DNA of 64,000 nt. Source: Solirubrobacterales bacterium 67-14 (GTDB taxonomy: Bacteria > Actinomycetota > Thermoleophilia > Solirubrobacterales > 70-9). The notes beneath the pieces are model-generated. The model had not been told where the DNA came from and did not search any database. It worked only from the letters and a program-made list of their open reading frames with translations. Positions within the stretch are counted from its first letter, which is position 1, and each line of letters starts with the position of its first letter. The stretch is taken from NCBI GenBank assembly GCA_001897355.1, contig MKST01000007.1, positions 124,228-188,227 of the forward strand. Direction: 5' to 3'. Below, piece by piece: positions 18,024-26,645 of this stretch. The translations under genes were made by a program, and so were the position numbers.

Positions 18024-19250
18024 CTAGAGGCCGGAGGGGTGGCGGGCCACGAAGGCTGAGGTGTCTTCCCAGCCGAGGTCGCTGGACCAGCTGGGGCCGG
18101 AGCCTCCGGTGCCTGAGGTGTCGAGGCTGATGCCGGCTACGTGCATGAAGGCGTGGCCGGAGTTGCCGTAGACGGTGATCCAGTTGCCTTCGCCTGGTTC
18201 GCCCCAGGTGGTGAGGCCGGTCGAGTCGAGGGGGCTGGAGATCAGACCGCCGCCGTGGAGGGCGTAGCTGACCGTGCCGGAGCAGTCATAGCCGGAAGAT
18301 TCGAAGGAGCCGTGGCCGCCGCCCCATACGTAGGGCAGGTCGATGATCTCGTTGCCGGCCGCGATCACGTCCTTGACCGCCTGGGGCGCGTCGGCCGGCG
18401 GTGAGGCGGTCCCGTCGGCGTTGATCACGGCGACGGAGCCGGATACCGGCGGCACGGCACGCGGGGCCGAGCTGGAGGCCGGGTCCATGGTCAGGTCGGG
18501 CAGCGAGTCCTCGAGCTTGCCGGCCTTCGCTTCCAACGCCTCGATCTTGGCCTTGCGGGAGGCGCTGGCGGCTTCGAACTCGGCCTTCTGCGATTCGACC
18601 GCGTCGCGGGCCGCTTCGGCTTCCTTTGTCTCGGCGGCGATCTCGTCGCGTGCCTTCTGGAGCTTCTTCTCCTGGACCTTCATCTTCTCGACCATCGCCT
18701 TGATCTGGTCGCGAAGGTTCTGGACCCGGGTGACCACCGATTCGTTGCGATCCTGGATCGCGTCGGCGTAGCCGGCGCTGGAAACCAGCTCCCCGAAGTC
18801 GGATGAGGCAAGCACCATCTCTTCCACGTCCGGCGAACCGTTGACGTAGAGAGCGACGACCTGGTCGGAGAGGATCCCGATCGCGCGGTGCAGGCGGGCC
18901 TTTACCTCGGCCAGGTGCTTGCGTTCGCGTTCGAGTTCGGCTTCGACCTTGTCGAGCTCGGCCTGTTTGGCGGCCAGCTCGGCTTCCAGGGCGGAGGCTT
19001 TGGCGCGGAGGCCGGAGAGCTCGCCGATCAGAGAGTCGATCTTGCGGTTGTCATCGGCGACGTGGGCCTTGAGGCCATCGACCGAGCCGTTGATCGCGTC
19101 GATCTTCGATTGGGTCTGCTCGGCGGTCAGGGCGTCGGCCGGTCGCGCCCAGGCGGCGAGGCCGATCACGAAGGCGGCGACGATCAGGGCCGCGGCAACG
19201 CTGAGGCCACGGGCGTGGCCGCTGGGTGTTTGCGGGAGTCTGGTCTGCAT
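18024..19250 (-). CDS. Secreted NlpC/P60 cell-wall hydrolase with N-terminal coiled coil
   Basis: A peptidoglycan hydrolase of 408 residues. Signal peptide at about 13-40 (hydrophobic, ending RPADA), a long coiled coil at about 41-270, a Pro/Ser/Ala linker and a C-terminal NlpC/P60 domain. The catalytic Cys323 lies in YDCSG, with candidate histidines at 366 and 370 (GHAFMH). The plan matches RipA/CwlO-type D,L-endopeptidases that cut stem peptides during division. The coiled coil shares the segment IQDRNESVVTRVQNLRDQ with the M23 protein at 2264 (IQNRNESIVGRVRDLRDQ), so the two are modular paralogues with swapped catalytic ends. The ATG at 19250 has no clear ribosome binding site. Confidence 0.87.
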   Translation of the reverse strand: MQTRLPQTPSGHARGLSVAAALIVAAFVIGLAAWARPADALTAEQTQSKIDAINGSVDGLKAHVADDNRKIDSLIGELSGLRAKASALEAELAAKQAELDKVEAELERERKHLAEVKARLHRAIGILSDQVVALYVNGSPDVEEMVLASSDFGELVSSAGYADAIQDRNESVVTRVQNLRDQIKAMVEKMKVQEKKLQKARDEIAAETKEAEAARDAVESQKAEFEAASASRKAKIEALEAKAGKLEDSLPDLTMDPASSSAPRAVPPVSGSVAVINADGTASPPADAPQAVKDVIAAGNEIIDLPYVWGGGHGSFESSGYDCSGTVSYALHGGGLISSPLDSTGLTTWGEPGEGNWITVYGNSGHAFMHVAGISLDTSGTGGSGPSWSSDLGWEDTSAFVARHPSGL

Positions 19251-19430
19251 AGGGGCTCGCCGGAAAGGAGCGGGCGAGCGGAAGGGACAAAGTAGCGGCA
19301 CTTCCCGCCCCGCCGGTCCTCGTGCCGGCTGCTGGGAAATACCATGCAAATGAAGGAAAACCGCTCTGGAAAGCGACGGCAGGCCGGCTTGGGGCGCTGG
19401 CCGGGCCGGCTCAGGGATCAGACGCGAAGC

Positions 19431-20444
19431 CTAAAGATCGATTTCCGAGACCAGTTCGTAGGACCTGAGCCGGTCCTTCTGGTCGTAGACCATGGTCGAG
19501 ATGATCAACTCATCCGCCCCGGTCCGCCCGATCAGGTCGTTCAGACCGGCCTTCACGGTTTCGGGACCGCCGAATATATGCCCCTTGGCCACCGAAGCGA
19601 CCACGGCTTCCTCGTCCGGGGTGAAATCGTGCGCCTCCGCTTCTTCCGGGGTCGGGAAGCGACCGGGCCGGCCGCTCCTCAGGCGGGCGAAAGCGAGCCG
19701 CGAAGGGCCGGCCAGCCAACGGGCCTCCGCGTCGGTCTCGGCGCAGATCACCCCCACCCCGATCATCACCTTGGGTTGGTCGAGGTACTCGGAAGGTTCG
19801 AAGCGCGAGCGGTAGAGCTCGACCGCAGCCTCGGTGTTGCCGGCGCTGAAGTGGTGGGCGAAGGAGTAGGGCATGCCGAGCAGGCCGGCCACCTGGGCCG
19901 TGTATCCGCTGGAGCCGAGCAGCCAGATCTCCGGCATCGCTCCTTCACCGGGGACGGCGCTGATCGATTGGTAGGGGTGGCCCGGGGGCCACTCGCCGGT
20001 GAAGAAGCCGAGCAGTTCACCCAGTTGACGGGGCAGGTCTTCGTCGGTGAGCGGGTCGACCCCGCGTCGCAGGGCGGCCGCGGTGACCTGGTCGGTGCCC
20101 GGGGCGCGCCCGATCCCGAGGTCGATCCGGCCCGGGTTCAGTGATTCGAGGGTCCCGAACTGCTCGGCGACGACCAGCGGTTGGTGGTTCGGCAGCATCA
20201 CGCCACCCGAGCCGACCCGGATCGTCTCGCTGTTGGCGGCGAGGTGGGCGATGATCACGGCCGGGGCCGAGCTGGCGATCCCGGGCATGTTGTGGTGCTC
20301 GGCCACCCAGTGCCGGTGATAACCGAAGCGCTCGGCTGCGCGGATCAGTTCGGTCGAGTTGGCGAGGGCGACGGCCGGGTCCGCGCCTTCGACCACCGGG
20401 GCGAGGTCCAGTACCGAGAGTTTCGTTTCAGCCGCGTCGCTCAT
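19431..20444 (-). CDS. LLM-class flavin-dependent oxidoreductase
   Basis: A bacterial luciferase-like TIM-barrel oxidoreductase of 337 residues. It starts with [12 protein letters not shown] and has [21 protein letters not shown]-like and [11 protein letters not shown] signatures of the MsnO8-type subgroup, which uses FMNH2 (or F420). The substrate is unknown. It overlaps the stop of the first GH113-like gene by four bases and is therefore the last gene of that unit. It is separated from the NlpC gene by 180 bases in which I see no clear signal. Confidence 0.85.
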   Translation of the reverse strand: MSDAAETKLSVLDLAPVVEGADPAVALANSTELIRAAERFGYHRHWVAEHHNMPGIASSAPAVIIAHLAANSETIRVGSGGVMLPNHQPLVVAEQFGTLESLNPGRIDLGIGRAPGTDQVTAAALRRGVDPLTDEDLPRQLGELLGFFTGEWPPGHPYQSISAVPGEGAMPEIWLLGSSGYTAQVAGLLGMPYSFAHHFSAGNTEAAVELYRSRFEPSEYLDQPKVMIGVGVICAETDAEARWLAGPSRLAFARLRSGRPGRFPTPEEAEAHDFTPDEEAVVASVAKGHIFGGPETVKAGLNDLIGRTGADELIISTMVYDQKDRLRSYELVSEIDL

Positions 20445-21580
20445 TGGATGAAGGTGAATTGTCCCGCAGCCAGCTCCCCTTGTGCTTTCTTGCCTTCCGG
20501 CGTGTACTCGATCTCCTGATCCTCTTCTGGGGAGGGGTCAGCCCGCCAGCTCCACCAGCTGATCCCCTTGAGCCAGTCCGAACCGGACAGGCCGTCGAAG
20601 GTCGCCCGGTAGGCGAGCGCCTGGATGTTCTGGTCGGCCGGTTGGTCGGTGACCTCATACGGCGTGGCCGTCGCGCCGACCTGGCTGGGGAAGCCGACCT
20701 CGGTCAGGATCACGGGCCGCTGCCACTGCTCGGACTTCGCCTTGAGTTGATCGCCGATCTTCTGCCAGGCCGTGGTCAGACTCCGCAGAGTCGGCGCGGG
20801 ACCTCCCGCCTCGGAGAGCGGGAAGTAGGCGTCGACCCCGATCGCGTCGAGGTCGTCCCAGAACTGGACCTGGTCGAATTCGTCCCAGTTCGCGGCGTAG
20901 GTGACCGGGCCCATGAACCGGTCGCGGACGGTCTGGATCACTGCCCGCCAGCGCTCGGTCTCGCTGGACATCGTCTTCAGCTCGGTGCCGACCACGAACA
21001 GGTCGAGGGATTGGGAGGAGGCGAAGGACGCGTAGTGGTCGATGAAGCTGCCGTAGGAACGGAACCAGGCATTGCGGTTGGTCGGTTGGATGTCACCCCG
21101 GTAGGAATCGTCGATCACGTCGACGTGCGGCTTCAACACCACCTTCATGCCCTGTTCCCTGATCCACTTGATCGCCTGGATCAGGCTGTCGTCCGAAGGT
21201 GACTTCCCTTCCTGTGGCGCGATCTGGTTTGCGGTGGACGACTGCATGTACCAGGTGGGCACCAGGGTGATCGCGGTGCTGCCGAGGTCGGCCAGGGTCT
21301 TGATGTCCTGTTTGACCACGGGCTGTGAGTAGCCGTCGCTGCTGTAGGCGGTCAGGTTGGCGCCGAGCAGGGGCCCGTCGATCGGCAGGGGGATAGCCTG
21401 GGCGTAGTCGAGGGTCGTGCCTTCCGCGGCGGCCCCGGTGTCCCCCGTCACCGTCAGCGGCTCCCCGGGCCTGGGCGCGTTGGATCCTTCGTCGGTGTTC
21501 AGGACCGTCAACGAGAGCGCGGCCCCGATCAGACCAGCCGTAACTACAACCACGGCGATGACGCGAAGGTGGAGATGCAC
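20441..21580 (-). CDS. GH113-like glycoside hydrolase, membrane-anchored or secreted (paralogue A)
   Basis: A 379-residue protein with an N-terminal hydrophobic segment (about 6-27) and a TIM-barrel like that of GH113 beta-mannanases. Features: [12 protein letters not shown] near 73-84, VVLKPHVDV near 147-155, catalytic acid candidate Glu200 in [13 protein letters not shown] near 231 and nucleophile candidate Glu294 in LTEVGFPS. It should act on a cell-surface or external polysaccharide. The GTG at 21580 is used. A second copy (21666) lies directly upstream, so this is a tandem duplication. It is followed by, and overlaps, the LLM oxidoreductase gene. Confidence 0.78.
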   Translation of the reverse strand: MHLHLRVIAVVVVTAGLIGAALSLTVLNTDEGSNAPRPGEPLTVTGDTGAAAEGTTLDYAQAIPLPIDGPLLGANLTAYSSDGYSQPVVKQDIKTLADLGSTAITLVPTWYMQSSTANQIAPQEGKSPSDDSLIQAIKWIREQGMKVVLKPHVDVIDDSYRGDIQPTNRNAWFRSYGSFIDHYASFASSQSLDLFVVGTELKTMSSETERWRAVIQTVRDRFMGPVTYAANWDEFDQVQFWDDLDAIGVDAYFPLSEAGGPAPTLRSLTTAWQKIGDQLKAKSEQWQRPVILTEVGFPSQVGATATPYEVTDQPADQNIQALAYRATFDGLSGSDWLKGISWWSWRADPSPEEDQEIEYTPEGKKAQGELAAGQFTFIQ

Positions 21581-21624
21581 GGTTCCACCCTACGCCGATA
21601 CCGAACACTTCTACAAAAAGTTGA

Positions 21625-21656
21625 GGGGCCGGAAAATTATCGTTCAATAAGAACGA
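21625..21656. repeat. Duplicated intergenic hairpin element, copy A
   Basis: GGGGCCGGAAAATTATCG is followed by a stem TCGTTC/GAACGA (21640-21645 with 21651-21656) with an AATAA loop. The same 18-base lead and a differently sequenced but intact stem occur at 22838-22883. Each copy lies just upstream of one GH113-like gene and just after the stop of the gene before it, so it may be a terminator that was duplicated with the gene. Confidence 0.6.
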
Positions 21657-21665
21657 CGCCACCAG

Positions 21666-22790
21666 CTACCCCTGGCCGCTCTTGAACGACCATTGGCCAA
21701 GCGCCAGCTCCCCCTGGGCCTGCTTGCCCTCGGGACTGTATTCGATCTCCGTGCGTTCTTCGGGGGAAGGATCGGCGCGCCAACTCCACCACTCGATTCC
21801 CCGCAGCCAGCCACTGCCCGACAACGCTTTGAAGGTTGCCCGATAGGCGAGGGCCTGAAGCGCCTGGTCCGGAGGCTGGTCAGTGATGTCGTAGGGCTCG
21901 CTCGCGCCACCCACCTGGCTCGGGTAGCCAACCTCGGTCAGGACCACGGGTCGCTCCCAGTGACTGGCGATGTCCCGAAGGTGGTAGGCGATTCCTCGCC
22001 AGGCGCTGACCAATTCGGGAAGCGTCGGGGCCCTGCCGGTGCCCGAGAAGAGCGGGTAGTACGCGTCGGCCCCGATCGCGTCGAGGTCGTCCCAAAAACC
22101 CACCTGCTCGACTTCGTCCCAGTTCGCCGCATAGGAGATCGGGCCGTCGTAGCGCTCCCTGGCCTCGCGAATCACCTCTCGCCACTGCTCCGTATCCGGC
22201 GACATGGTCTTGAGCTCGGTTCCGACCACGAACATATCGACCGACTGCGAGGCCGCAATGTCCGCGTAATGCCTGATGAATTCCCGGTACGACCGGTACC
22301 ACTCACCACGGTCACGAGGGTGGATCTCGCCGCGATAGGTGTGGTCGGCAACATCTATGTGGGGCTTCAGCACCACGCCCAGCCCGGACTCGCCGGCCCA
22401 CTCCATGGCCTGGACCAGGCTGTCGTCAGACGGCGTCTTCCCGTCCTGGCGTTGAATCGTGTCCGAATCCGGCGCGTCCATGTACCAGGTCGGGACCAGG
22501 ACGACCGTGGTCGAACCGAGCGCCGCCAGTTCATTCATGTCCTTACGGACTTCCTCATCGCCATACCCGTCGTCGGAGTAGGCGGTCAGGTTCAAGCCAA
22601 GCAGCGGGTCCGGGATGGGTCGTGGGAACACGTCCGCCTGCTCGAGTGGCATTTCCGATGCCTTGGCTCCCGATTTATCCTGGCGAGCAGCGAAGTTGGC
22701 GGCCTCATCGGTGTTGAAAACGGTCTGGGAGAGCACAATCCCGATCGCCGCGGAGAGGAGGACTACTGTCCAGATAACGGTGGCTTTCAC
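21666..22790 (-). CDS. GH113-like glycoside hydrolase, membrane-anchored or secreted (paralogue B)
   Basis: The tandem partner of the gene at 20441, with the same order of motifs: N-terminal hydrophobic segment, [29 protein letters not shown] (acid candidate), NWDE and LTEVGYPS (nucleophile candidate). A longer frame begins at a TTG at 22835, but that codon lies in the T-rich tail of a terminator hairpin. The GTG at 22790 gives an N-terminus that aligns with paralogue A, so I prefer it (374 residues). Similarity extends along the whole length, including the NTDE segment after the membrane helix. Confidence 0.77.
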   Translation of the reverse strand: MKATVIWTVVLLSAAIGIVLSQTVFNTDEAANFAARQDKSGAKASEMPLEQADVFPRPIPDPLLGLNLTAYSDDGYGDEEVRKDMNELAALGSTTVVLVPTWYMDAPDSDTIQRQDGKTPSDDSLVQAMEWAGESGLGVVLKPHIDVADHTYRGEIHPRDRGEWYRSYREFIRHYADIAASQSVDMFVVGTELKTMSPDTEQWREVIREARERYDGPISYAANWDEVEQVGFWDDLDAIGADAYYPLFSGTGRAPTLPELVSAWRGIAYHLRDIASHWERPVVLTEVGYPSQVGGASEPYDITDQPPDQALQALAYRATFKALSGSGWLRGIEWWSWRADPSPEERTEIEYSPEGKQAQGELALGQWSFKSGQG

Positions 22791-22837
22791 GGTCAGCCAA
22801 ACCGTAGCCGCCAAGTAACCCGCAGACCCAAACAAAA

Positions 22838-22883
22838 GGGGCCGGAAAATTATCGCCCAATAATTCTGGCGATCTCCGGCCCC
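22838..22883 (-). terminator. Intrinsic terminator after the SHOCT gene (duplicated element, copy B)
   Basis: An outer 8-bp stem GGGGCCGG/CCGGCCCC (22838-22845 with 22876-22883) and an inner 6-bp stem ATCGCC/GGCGAT. Read on the minus strand, the stem is followed by TTTTGTTT, the form of a Rho-independent terminator for the SHOCT-domain gene. Its lead sequence is repeated at 21625. Confidence 0.75.
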
Positions 22884-22904
22884 TCGAAAACGAAAGAAGG
22901 TGGC

Positions 22905-23294
22905 TCAGTTGATGAGCTTGGCCTTCATCTTCGCGTACTCCTCGTCGGTGAGGCCGCCACTCTGACGCAGCTGGTCGAGCTTGTGCAGCTCGTCGACCGG
23001 CGTGGTGCTGGCGGTTTCACGGACGTACTCATCGAACTGTTTCTTCGCGTCGGCCTGCTCCTGGATCGCGCGTTCGCGCATGCCCGAGCCGCGAGCGATC
23101 AGGTAGACCAGCGATGTCAGGACCGGTATGAAGATCAGGAAGAGACACCAGACCGCCTTCCACCAGCCGGAGAGCTTGTGATCGCGGAAAAGGTCCATCA
23201 GGATCGTGATGACGATCCAGACCCAGATTACGAAGAAGAAAATCGCCAGCGTGGTGAGCAGCGCTTCACCGAGTCCGTAGTCAGCTAATACCAA
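22905..23294 (-). CDS. Small membrane protein with PLDc_N and SHOCT domains
   Basis: A 129-residue protein. Two hydrophobic helices (about 8-33 and 44-64) with LSGWWKAVWCLFLIFIP between them match the PLDc_N (phospholipase D nuclease N-terminal) membrane module. A charged linker leads to a C-terminal SHOCT motif (LDQLRQSGGLTDEEYAKMKA, about 106-125). Such proteins are common in actinobacteria, and the role is unknown. The TTG start is chosen because AAAGGA lies six bases upstream. A terminator follows directly. Confidence 0.8.
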   Translation of the reverse strand: MVLADYGLGEALLTTLAIFFFVIWVWIVITILMDLFRDHKLSGWWKAVWCLFLIFIPVLTSLVYLIARGSGMRERAIQEQADAKKQFDEYVRETASTTPVDELHKLDQLRQSGGLTDEEYAKMKAKLIN

Positions 23295-23383
23295 CTTGTT
23301 CCTTTCAGGTCATTCGGGACGAGGGCGCTCAGGCTACACCCGAACGGCCCGTCCCCCCTTCATCCCTTACGGATGATTGTTTC

Positions 23384-23983
23384 TTAGCGGGTCTTCTCGG
23401 CCAGCTTCCAGGCAGCCGGCATCAGGACCCCGCCGATCGCGGCCTTGACCAGGCCACCGATGATGAAGACGGTGAAGCCGTAGTGGATGGCCGTCGACCA
23501 GTCGTAGTCCATATGCACCTTGAGGAAGGGGATGCCGAAGCCGAAGACGATGAGCTGGGCGAAGATGAAGGAAGCGAAGGCGGTCAGGAACTTGCGGTCC
23601 TCGCCCCGCTCGGCCAGGCGGCCGACCACGTAGGCCGCAACCAGGTAGCCGAGGAAATAGCCGCTCGAAGCCGAGTTCACGAGCACGTCGAGACCCTCTC
23701 GGCCTTCAGAGTAGACCGGCAGGAACAGGCCCAGCATCAGGTAGAGGAAGATGGCCGAGGCGCCACGCTTGGAGCCGAGGGCAGAACCGATCAGCATCAC
23801 GGCGAGGGTTCCGCCGGTGATCGGGACCGGCGACGGCGGCACCGGGATCGAGATCTGCTGGAAGAGAGCCATGAACAGCGCCCCGCCGAACACCAGGGCA
23901 GCATTCTTGACCCAGGAATTGGCGAAGAGATCGGCGAGGACGGGGACACGGGGAGCTGACACCGTGTTGGAAAGCGTGGACAT
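23384..23983 (-). CDS. bioY: BioY-family biotin transporter (S component)
   Basis: A membrane protein of 199 residues with about six helices. The sequence IPVPPSPVPITGGTLAVML (about 46-64) and the later ASSGYFLGYLVAAYVVGRLAE (about 105-124) are the usual BioY signatures for biotin binding. It may work alone or with an ECF energy-coupling module, which is not in this window. An AAAGGG ribosome binding site precedes the ATG. It is transcribed alone, with no biotin biosynthesis gene beside it. Confidence 0.87.
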   Translation of the reverse strand: MSTLSNTVSAPRVPVLADLFANSWVKNAALVFGGALFMALFQQISIPVPPSPVPITGGTLAVMLIGSALGSKRGASAIFLYLMLGLFLPVYSEGREGLDVLVNSASSGYFLGYLVAAYVVGRLAERGEDRKFLTAFASFIFAQLIVFGFGIPFLKVHMDYDWSTAIHYGFTVFIIGGLVKAAIGGVLMPAAWKLAEKTR

Positions 23984-24043
23984 CGAGACCCTTTCTTAGG
24001 CGGGAAGAACGGCTGAAGCCTACCCGGATGCGAAGCTATAGCG

Positions 24044-24832
24044 ATGCCCGGTTCAACCGCCCCCGAACTCGAGACCGGCCTGCGCCGGGTCAAGGCGATC
24101 AGGTACGTCACGCCCCTGCGGGAAGGCGGTTCACTGCCCGGCCTGGTCGAGGGCGATGACGACGGCACCTGGGTGGTCAAGTTCCGCGGGGCCGGCCAGG
24201 GCGCCGGGGCGCTGGTCGCCGAGGTGGTGGCCGGTGAGATCGCCAGCCGGGTCGGCTTGCCGGTGCCGGAACTGGTGACCGTCGACGTCGCGCCCGAGCT
24301 GGGCCACGCCGAACCGGACCCGGAGATCCAGGAGCTGATCGAGGCCAGCCCTGGACTCAACCTGGGCATGGACTTCCTGCCCGGGTCGCTGCCCTTCACG
24401 CTCTCGCCGGAGGAAGGTTTCGACCCTGGCCTGGCGGCCGAGATCGTCTTCTTCGACGCCCTGGTCACCAACATCGACCGTACCCCGCGCAACCCAAACC
24501 TGCTGACCTGGCACGGCCGGACCTGGCTGATCGACCACGGCGCCGCCTTCTACCGCCAGCACGGCGCCACGCCGCTGGCCGAGACCGCGACCTCCCCCAC
24601 CCCGGTCCTGCGCGAGCATGTCCTGTTGCCGGTCGCCGGCCCCCTGGCCGAGGCGGGCGAGCGGCTGACCGCAGGCATCGAATCGGCGATCGATCCAGCC
24701 CTGGAAGGGGTCCCCGACGAGTGGCTGGGCGAGGATCCGGCGGCGCGGCGCGAGGACTTCCGCCTATTCCTCCAGCGGCGGCTGGCCGGGCAGGCGGGCT
24801 TCATCTCCGAGCTGGAGGGCGATGATGGCTGA
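24044..24832 (+). CDS. HipA-like kinase family protein
   Basis: A 262-residue protein of the HipA/PI3-4-kinase-like fold. The N-terminal part has a glycine-rich nucleotide loop region and the lysine of TWVVKFRGAG (about 42-51). The catalytic loop reads NIDRTPRNPNLL (about 145-156), where N and D match the HipA family pattern, and LIDHGAAF (about 163-170) supplies the metal-binding Asp. It lacks the N-terminal domain and HipB partner of toxin HipA. It overlaps the DUF3037 gene by 11 bases; this pairing recurs in bacteria but its function is not established. Confidence 0.75.
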   Translation: MPGSTAPELETGLRRVKAIRYVTPLREGGSLPGLVEGDDDGTWVVKFRGAGQGAGALVAEVVAGEIASRVGLPVPELVTVDVAPELGHAEPDPEIQELIEASPGLNLGMDFLPGSLPFTLSPEEGFDPGLAAEIVFFDALVTNIDRTPRNPNLLTWHGRTWLIDHGAAFYRQHGATPLAETATSPTPVLREHVLLPVAGPLAEAGERLTAGIESAIDPALEGVPDEWLGEDPAARREDFRLFLQRRLAGQAGFISELEGDDG

Positions 24833-25208
24833 GCCCCGTCCCTTCAGTTACGCGGTGTTGCGGGTCGTCCCTTGCATCGAGCGGGGCGAGCGGCTCAACG
24901 TCGGCCTGGCCCTTTTCTGCCGCCAGCACGACTTCCTCGAGCTCAGGACCGGACTTGACCGGGAGCGCCTGGCGGCGATCGCCCCGGACCTCGACCCCGA
25001 GCCGGTCGAGCAACGTCTCGCCGCGATCAGCCGGGTGATCGCGGGCGACCCGGCCACCGGCGCCCTGGCCGAACTCGATCCCTCCGACCGCTTCGGCTGG
25101 CTGACCGCCCCCTCCTCGACCATCATCCAGAGCTCCGAAGTCCACACCGGCCTGACCCGCGACCCGGCGGCCGAACTGGACAAGCTCTTCGAGAGCCTGG
25201 TCCTTTAG
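24822..25208 (+). CDS. DUF3037 domain protein
   Basis: A 128-residue protein starting FSYAVLRVVPCIERGERLNVG (residues 5-25), the hallmark opening of DUF3037. It continues with LALFCRQHDFLELR and ends with EVHTGLTRDPAAELDKLFESLV. The function is unknown. Overlap with the HipA-like kinase gene implies a shared role, perhaps as its partner or substrate. Only three bases separate it from the acyl-CoA ligase, so it may be part of a three-gene transcript. Confidence 0.8.
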   Translation: MMAEPRPFSYAVLRVVPCIERGERLNVGLALFCRQHDFLELRTGLDRERLAAIAPDLDPEPVEQRLAAISRVIAGDPATGALAELDPSDRFGWLTAPSSTIIQSSEVHTGLTRDPAAELDKLFESLVL

Positions 25209-25211
25209 ATC

Positions 25212-26579
25212 GTGGCCAGACCCCTGCTGTCCGGCGCATTCGAGGCCTTCCGGGACGATCCCTCGCGACCGGCCCTGATCGAGACCGGACGCACCTGGGC
25301 CTGGAGCGAATTCAAGGAAGCGGTCGAAGCGGTCGCACGCGAGCTCGAAAGCAGCCCGGATCGCGGCCCGGTCAGGATCCTCCGTCCCTCGGACAGCTCG
25401 TTCCTGGTCACCTTCCTGGCCGCCGCAACCGCCGGCCGGCCGGCCAGCACCCTCCACCAGGATTGGTCCGCACCGGAACTGGAAGCCGCCATTGCCGACG
25501 TGAGCGGGTTCGAGGCCGACCTGGCCGCGGAGGAGGACGACCCGGTCTTCTACATCGGCTTCACTTCCGGCACCAGCGGACGCCCCAAGCCCTTTGCCCG
25601 CCGGCAGCGGTCCTGGTCATCGAGCTTCGGGCCAGCCGGTGAACTGTTCGGCGTCGAGGCCGGGGACCAGGTCTTCCTGCCCGGCTCGCTCCAGCATTCG
25701 CACTTCCTCTTCGGGGCGGTGTTCGCCCTGGACCGTGGTGCCGCGGTCCGGCTCTTCGAGCGGTTCGACAGTGGGTTGCTGGCCCGAGAGCTGGAAGAGA
25801 CATCCCGAGGGGTGGTCTACCTGGTCCCGACCATGTTGCTGGACCTCGACGGGCTCGAAGCGGGGCCTTTCGGCGGCGTCCATTCAGTGGTCATTTCCGG
25901 AGCCAAGATGGAGCCCCACCACTGGGAGATCGTCCGCCGCCTCTTCCCGCGGGCGCTGGTTGGCGAACTTTACGGGGCATCGGAGTTGAGCTTCGTGAGC
26001 GTGAACACCGGGGGCGAGGCCGCCGACGACCCCGGCTTCGTCGGCCAGCCCTTCCCCGGGGTCGAGATCGAGATCCGGCCGTCCGGCGACACAACCGAAG
26101 ACGGCACCGGCGTGGTCTACGTCCGCAGCCCGTACCTGTTCGACGGCTACGTCGACGGCCCGGAAACGAACTCGCCGGTCGGTCCCGATGGCTTCATGAC
26201 GGTCGGCGACATCGGCCGGCTGACCGAGCGGGGCCTTTCGCTGGTCGGCCGCGCTTCGAACATGTTGATCACCGGTGGCAAGAACGTCCACCCGGAAGAG
26301 GTCGAAGCGCAGCTGGGCCGGCACCCAGGGGTGAGGGAATGCGTCGTGGTGGGAGTCCCCCATCCGCGCTGGGGTGAAGAACTGGTCGCCTTCCTGGTCG
26401 CCGCCGATGACGCCGGTGGCCTGGCCGTCGAGCCGCTGCGGGAATACCTGAAAGAGCGGGTCGCCTCCTACAAGGCGCCGAAACGGTGGTTCCTGGTCGA
26501 GGAGATCCCGCGTACACGGGCGAAGAAGACCGACCGCTCGCCGGAACGGCTCTTCGAGGGCGCGACCGAGATCCCCTGA
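25212..26579 (+). CDS. AMP-forming acyl-CoA synthetase / acid-CoA ligase
   Basis: An adenylate-forming enzyme of 455 residues, shorter than the usual 500-550. The ATP loop TSGTSGRPK (118-126), GELYGASE near 252, the D of MTVGDIGRL near 337 and GRASNMLITGGKNVHPEEVE (about 347-366) are all present. The C-terminal catalytic Lys region reads PRTRAKKTDR. It should convert a carboxylic acid to its CoA thioester; chain type is unknown. The start is a GTG next to the DUF3037 stop. A 23-bp perfect inverted repeat follows it. Confidence 0.83.
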   Translation: MARPLLSGAFEAFRDDPSRPALIETGRTWAWSEFKEAVEAVARELESSPDRGPVRILRPSDSSFLVTFLAAATAGRPASTLHQDWSAPELEAAIADVSGFEADLAAEEDDPVFYIGFTSGTSGRPKPFARRQRSWSSSFGPAGELFGVEAGDQVFLPGSLQHSHFLFGAVFALDRGAAVRLFERFDSGLLARELEETSRGVVYLVPTMLLDLDGLEAGPFGGVHSVVISGAKMEPHHWEIVRRLFPRALVGELYGASELSFVSVNTGGEAADDPGFVGQPFPGVEIEIRPSGDTTEDGTGVVYVRSPYLFDGYVDGPETNSPVGPDGFMTVGDIGRLTERGLSLVGRASNMLITGGKNVHPEEVEAQLGRHPGVRECVVVGVPHPRWGEELVAFLVAADDAGGLAVEPLREYLKERVASYKAPKRWFLVEEIPRTRAKKTDRSPERLFEGATEIP

Positions 26580-26586
26580 CATCCCC

Positions 26587-26635
26587 GGCGAGATCGGAAA
26601 AGTTGGCAATATTTGCCAACTTTTCCGATCTCGCC
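26587..26635. terminator. Perfect 23-bp inverted repeat between convergent genes
   Basis: Arms 26587-26609 and 26613-26635 pair over all 23 bases (GGCGAGATCGGAAAAGTTGG plus CAA in the left arm), with a TAT loop. On the plus strand the right arm carries TTTT; on the minus strand the complement of AAAA does too. It begins only seven bases after the ligase stop and ends ten bases before the oxidoreductase stop, so it is a probable bidirectional terminator. Confidence 0.75.
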
Positions 26636-26645
26636 CTGGCAGGTG

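Noticed and set aside
19251-19430. Possible c-di-AMP riboswitch before the NlpC/P60 gene
   Set aside because: Such switches often precede actinobacterial hydrolases, but I could not find the conserved core in this gap or before the M23 gene.
22791-22835. TTG start at 22835 for GH113-like paralogue B
   Set aside because: The codon lies in the T-rich tail of the upstream terminator, and the extra 15 residues have no match in paralogue A.
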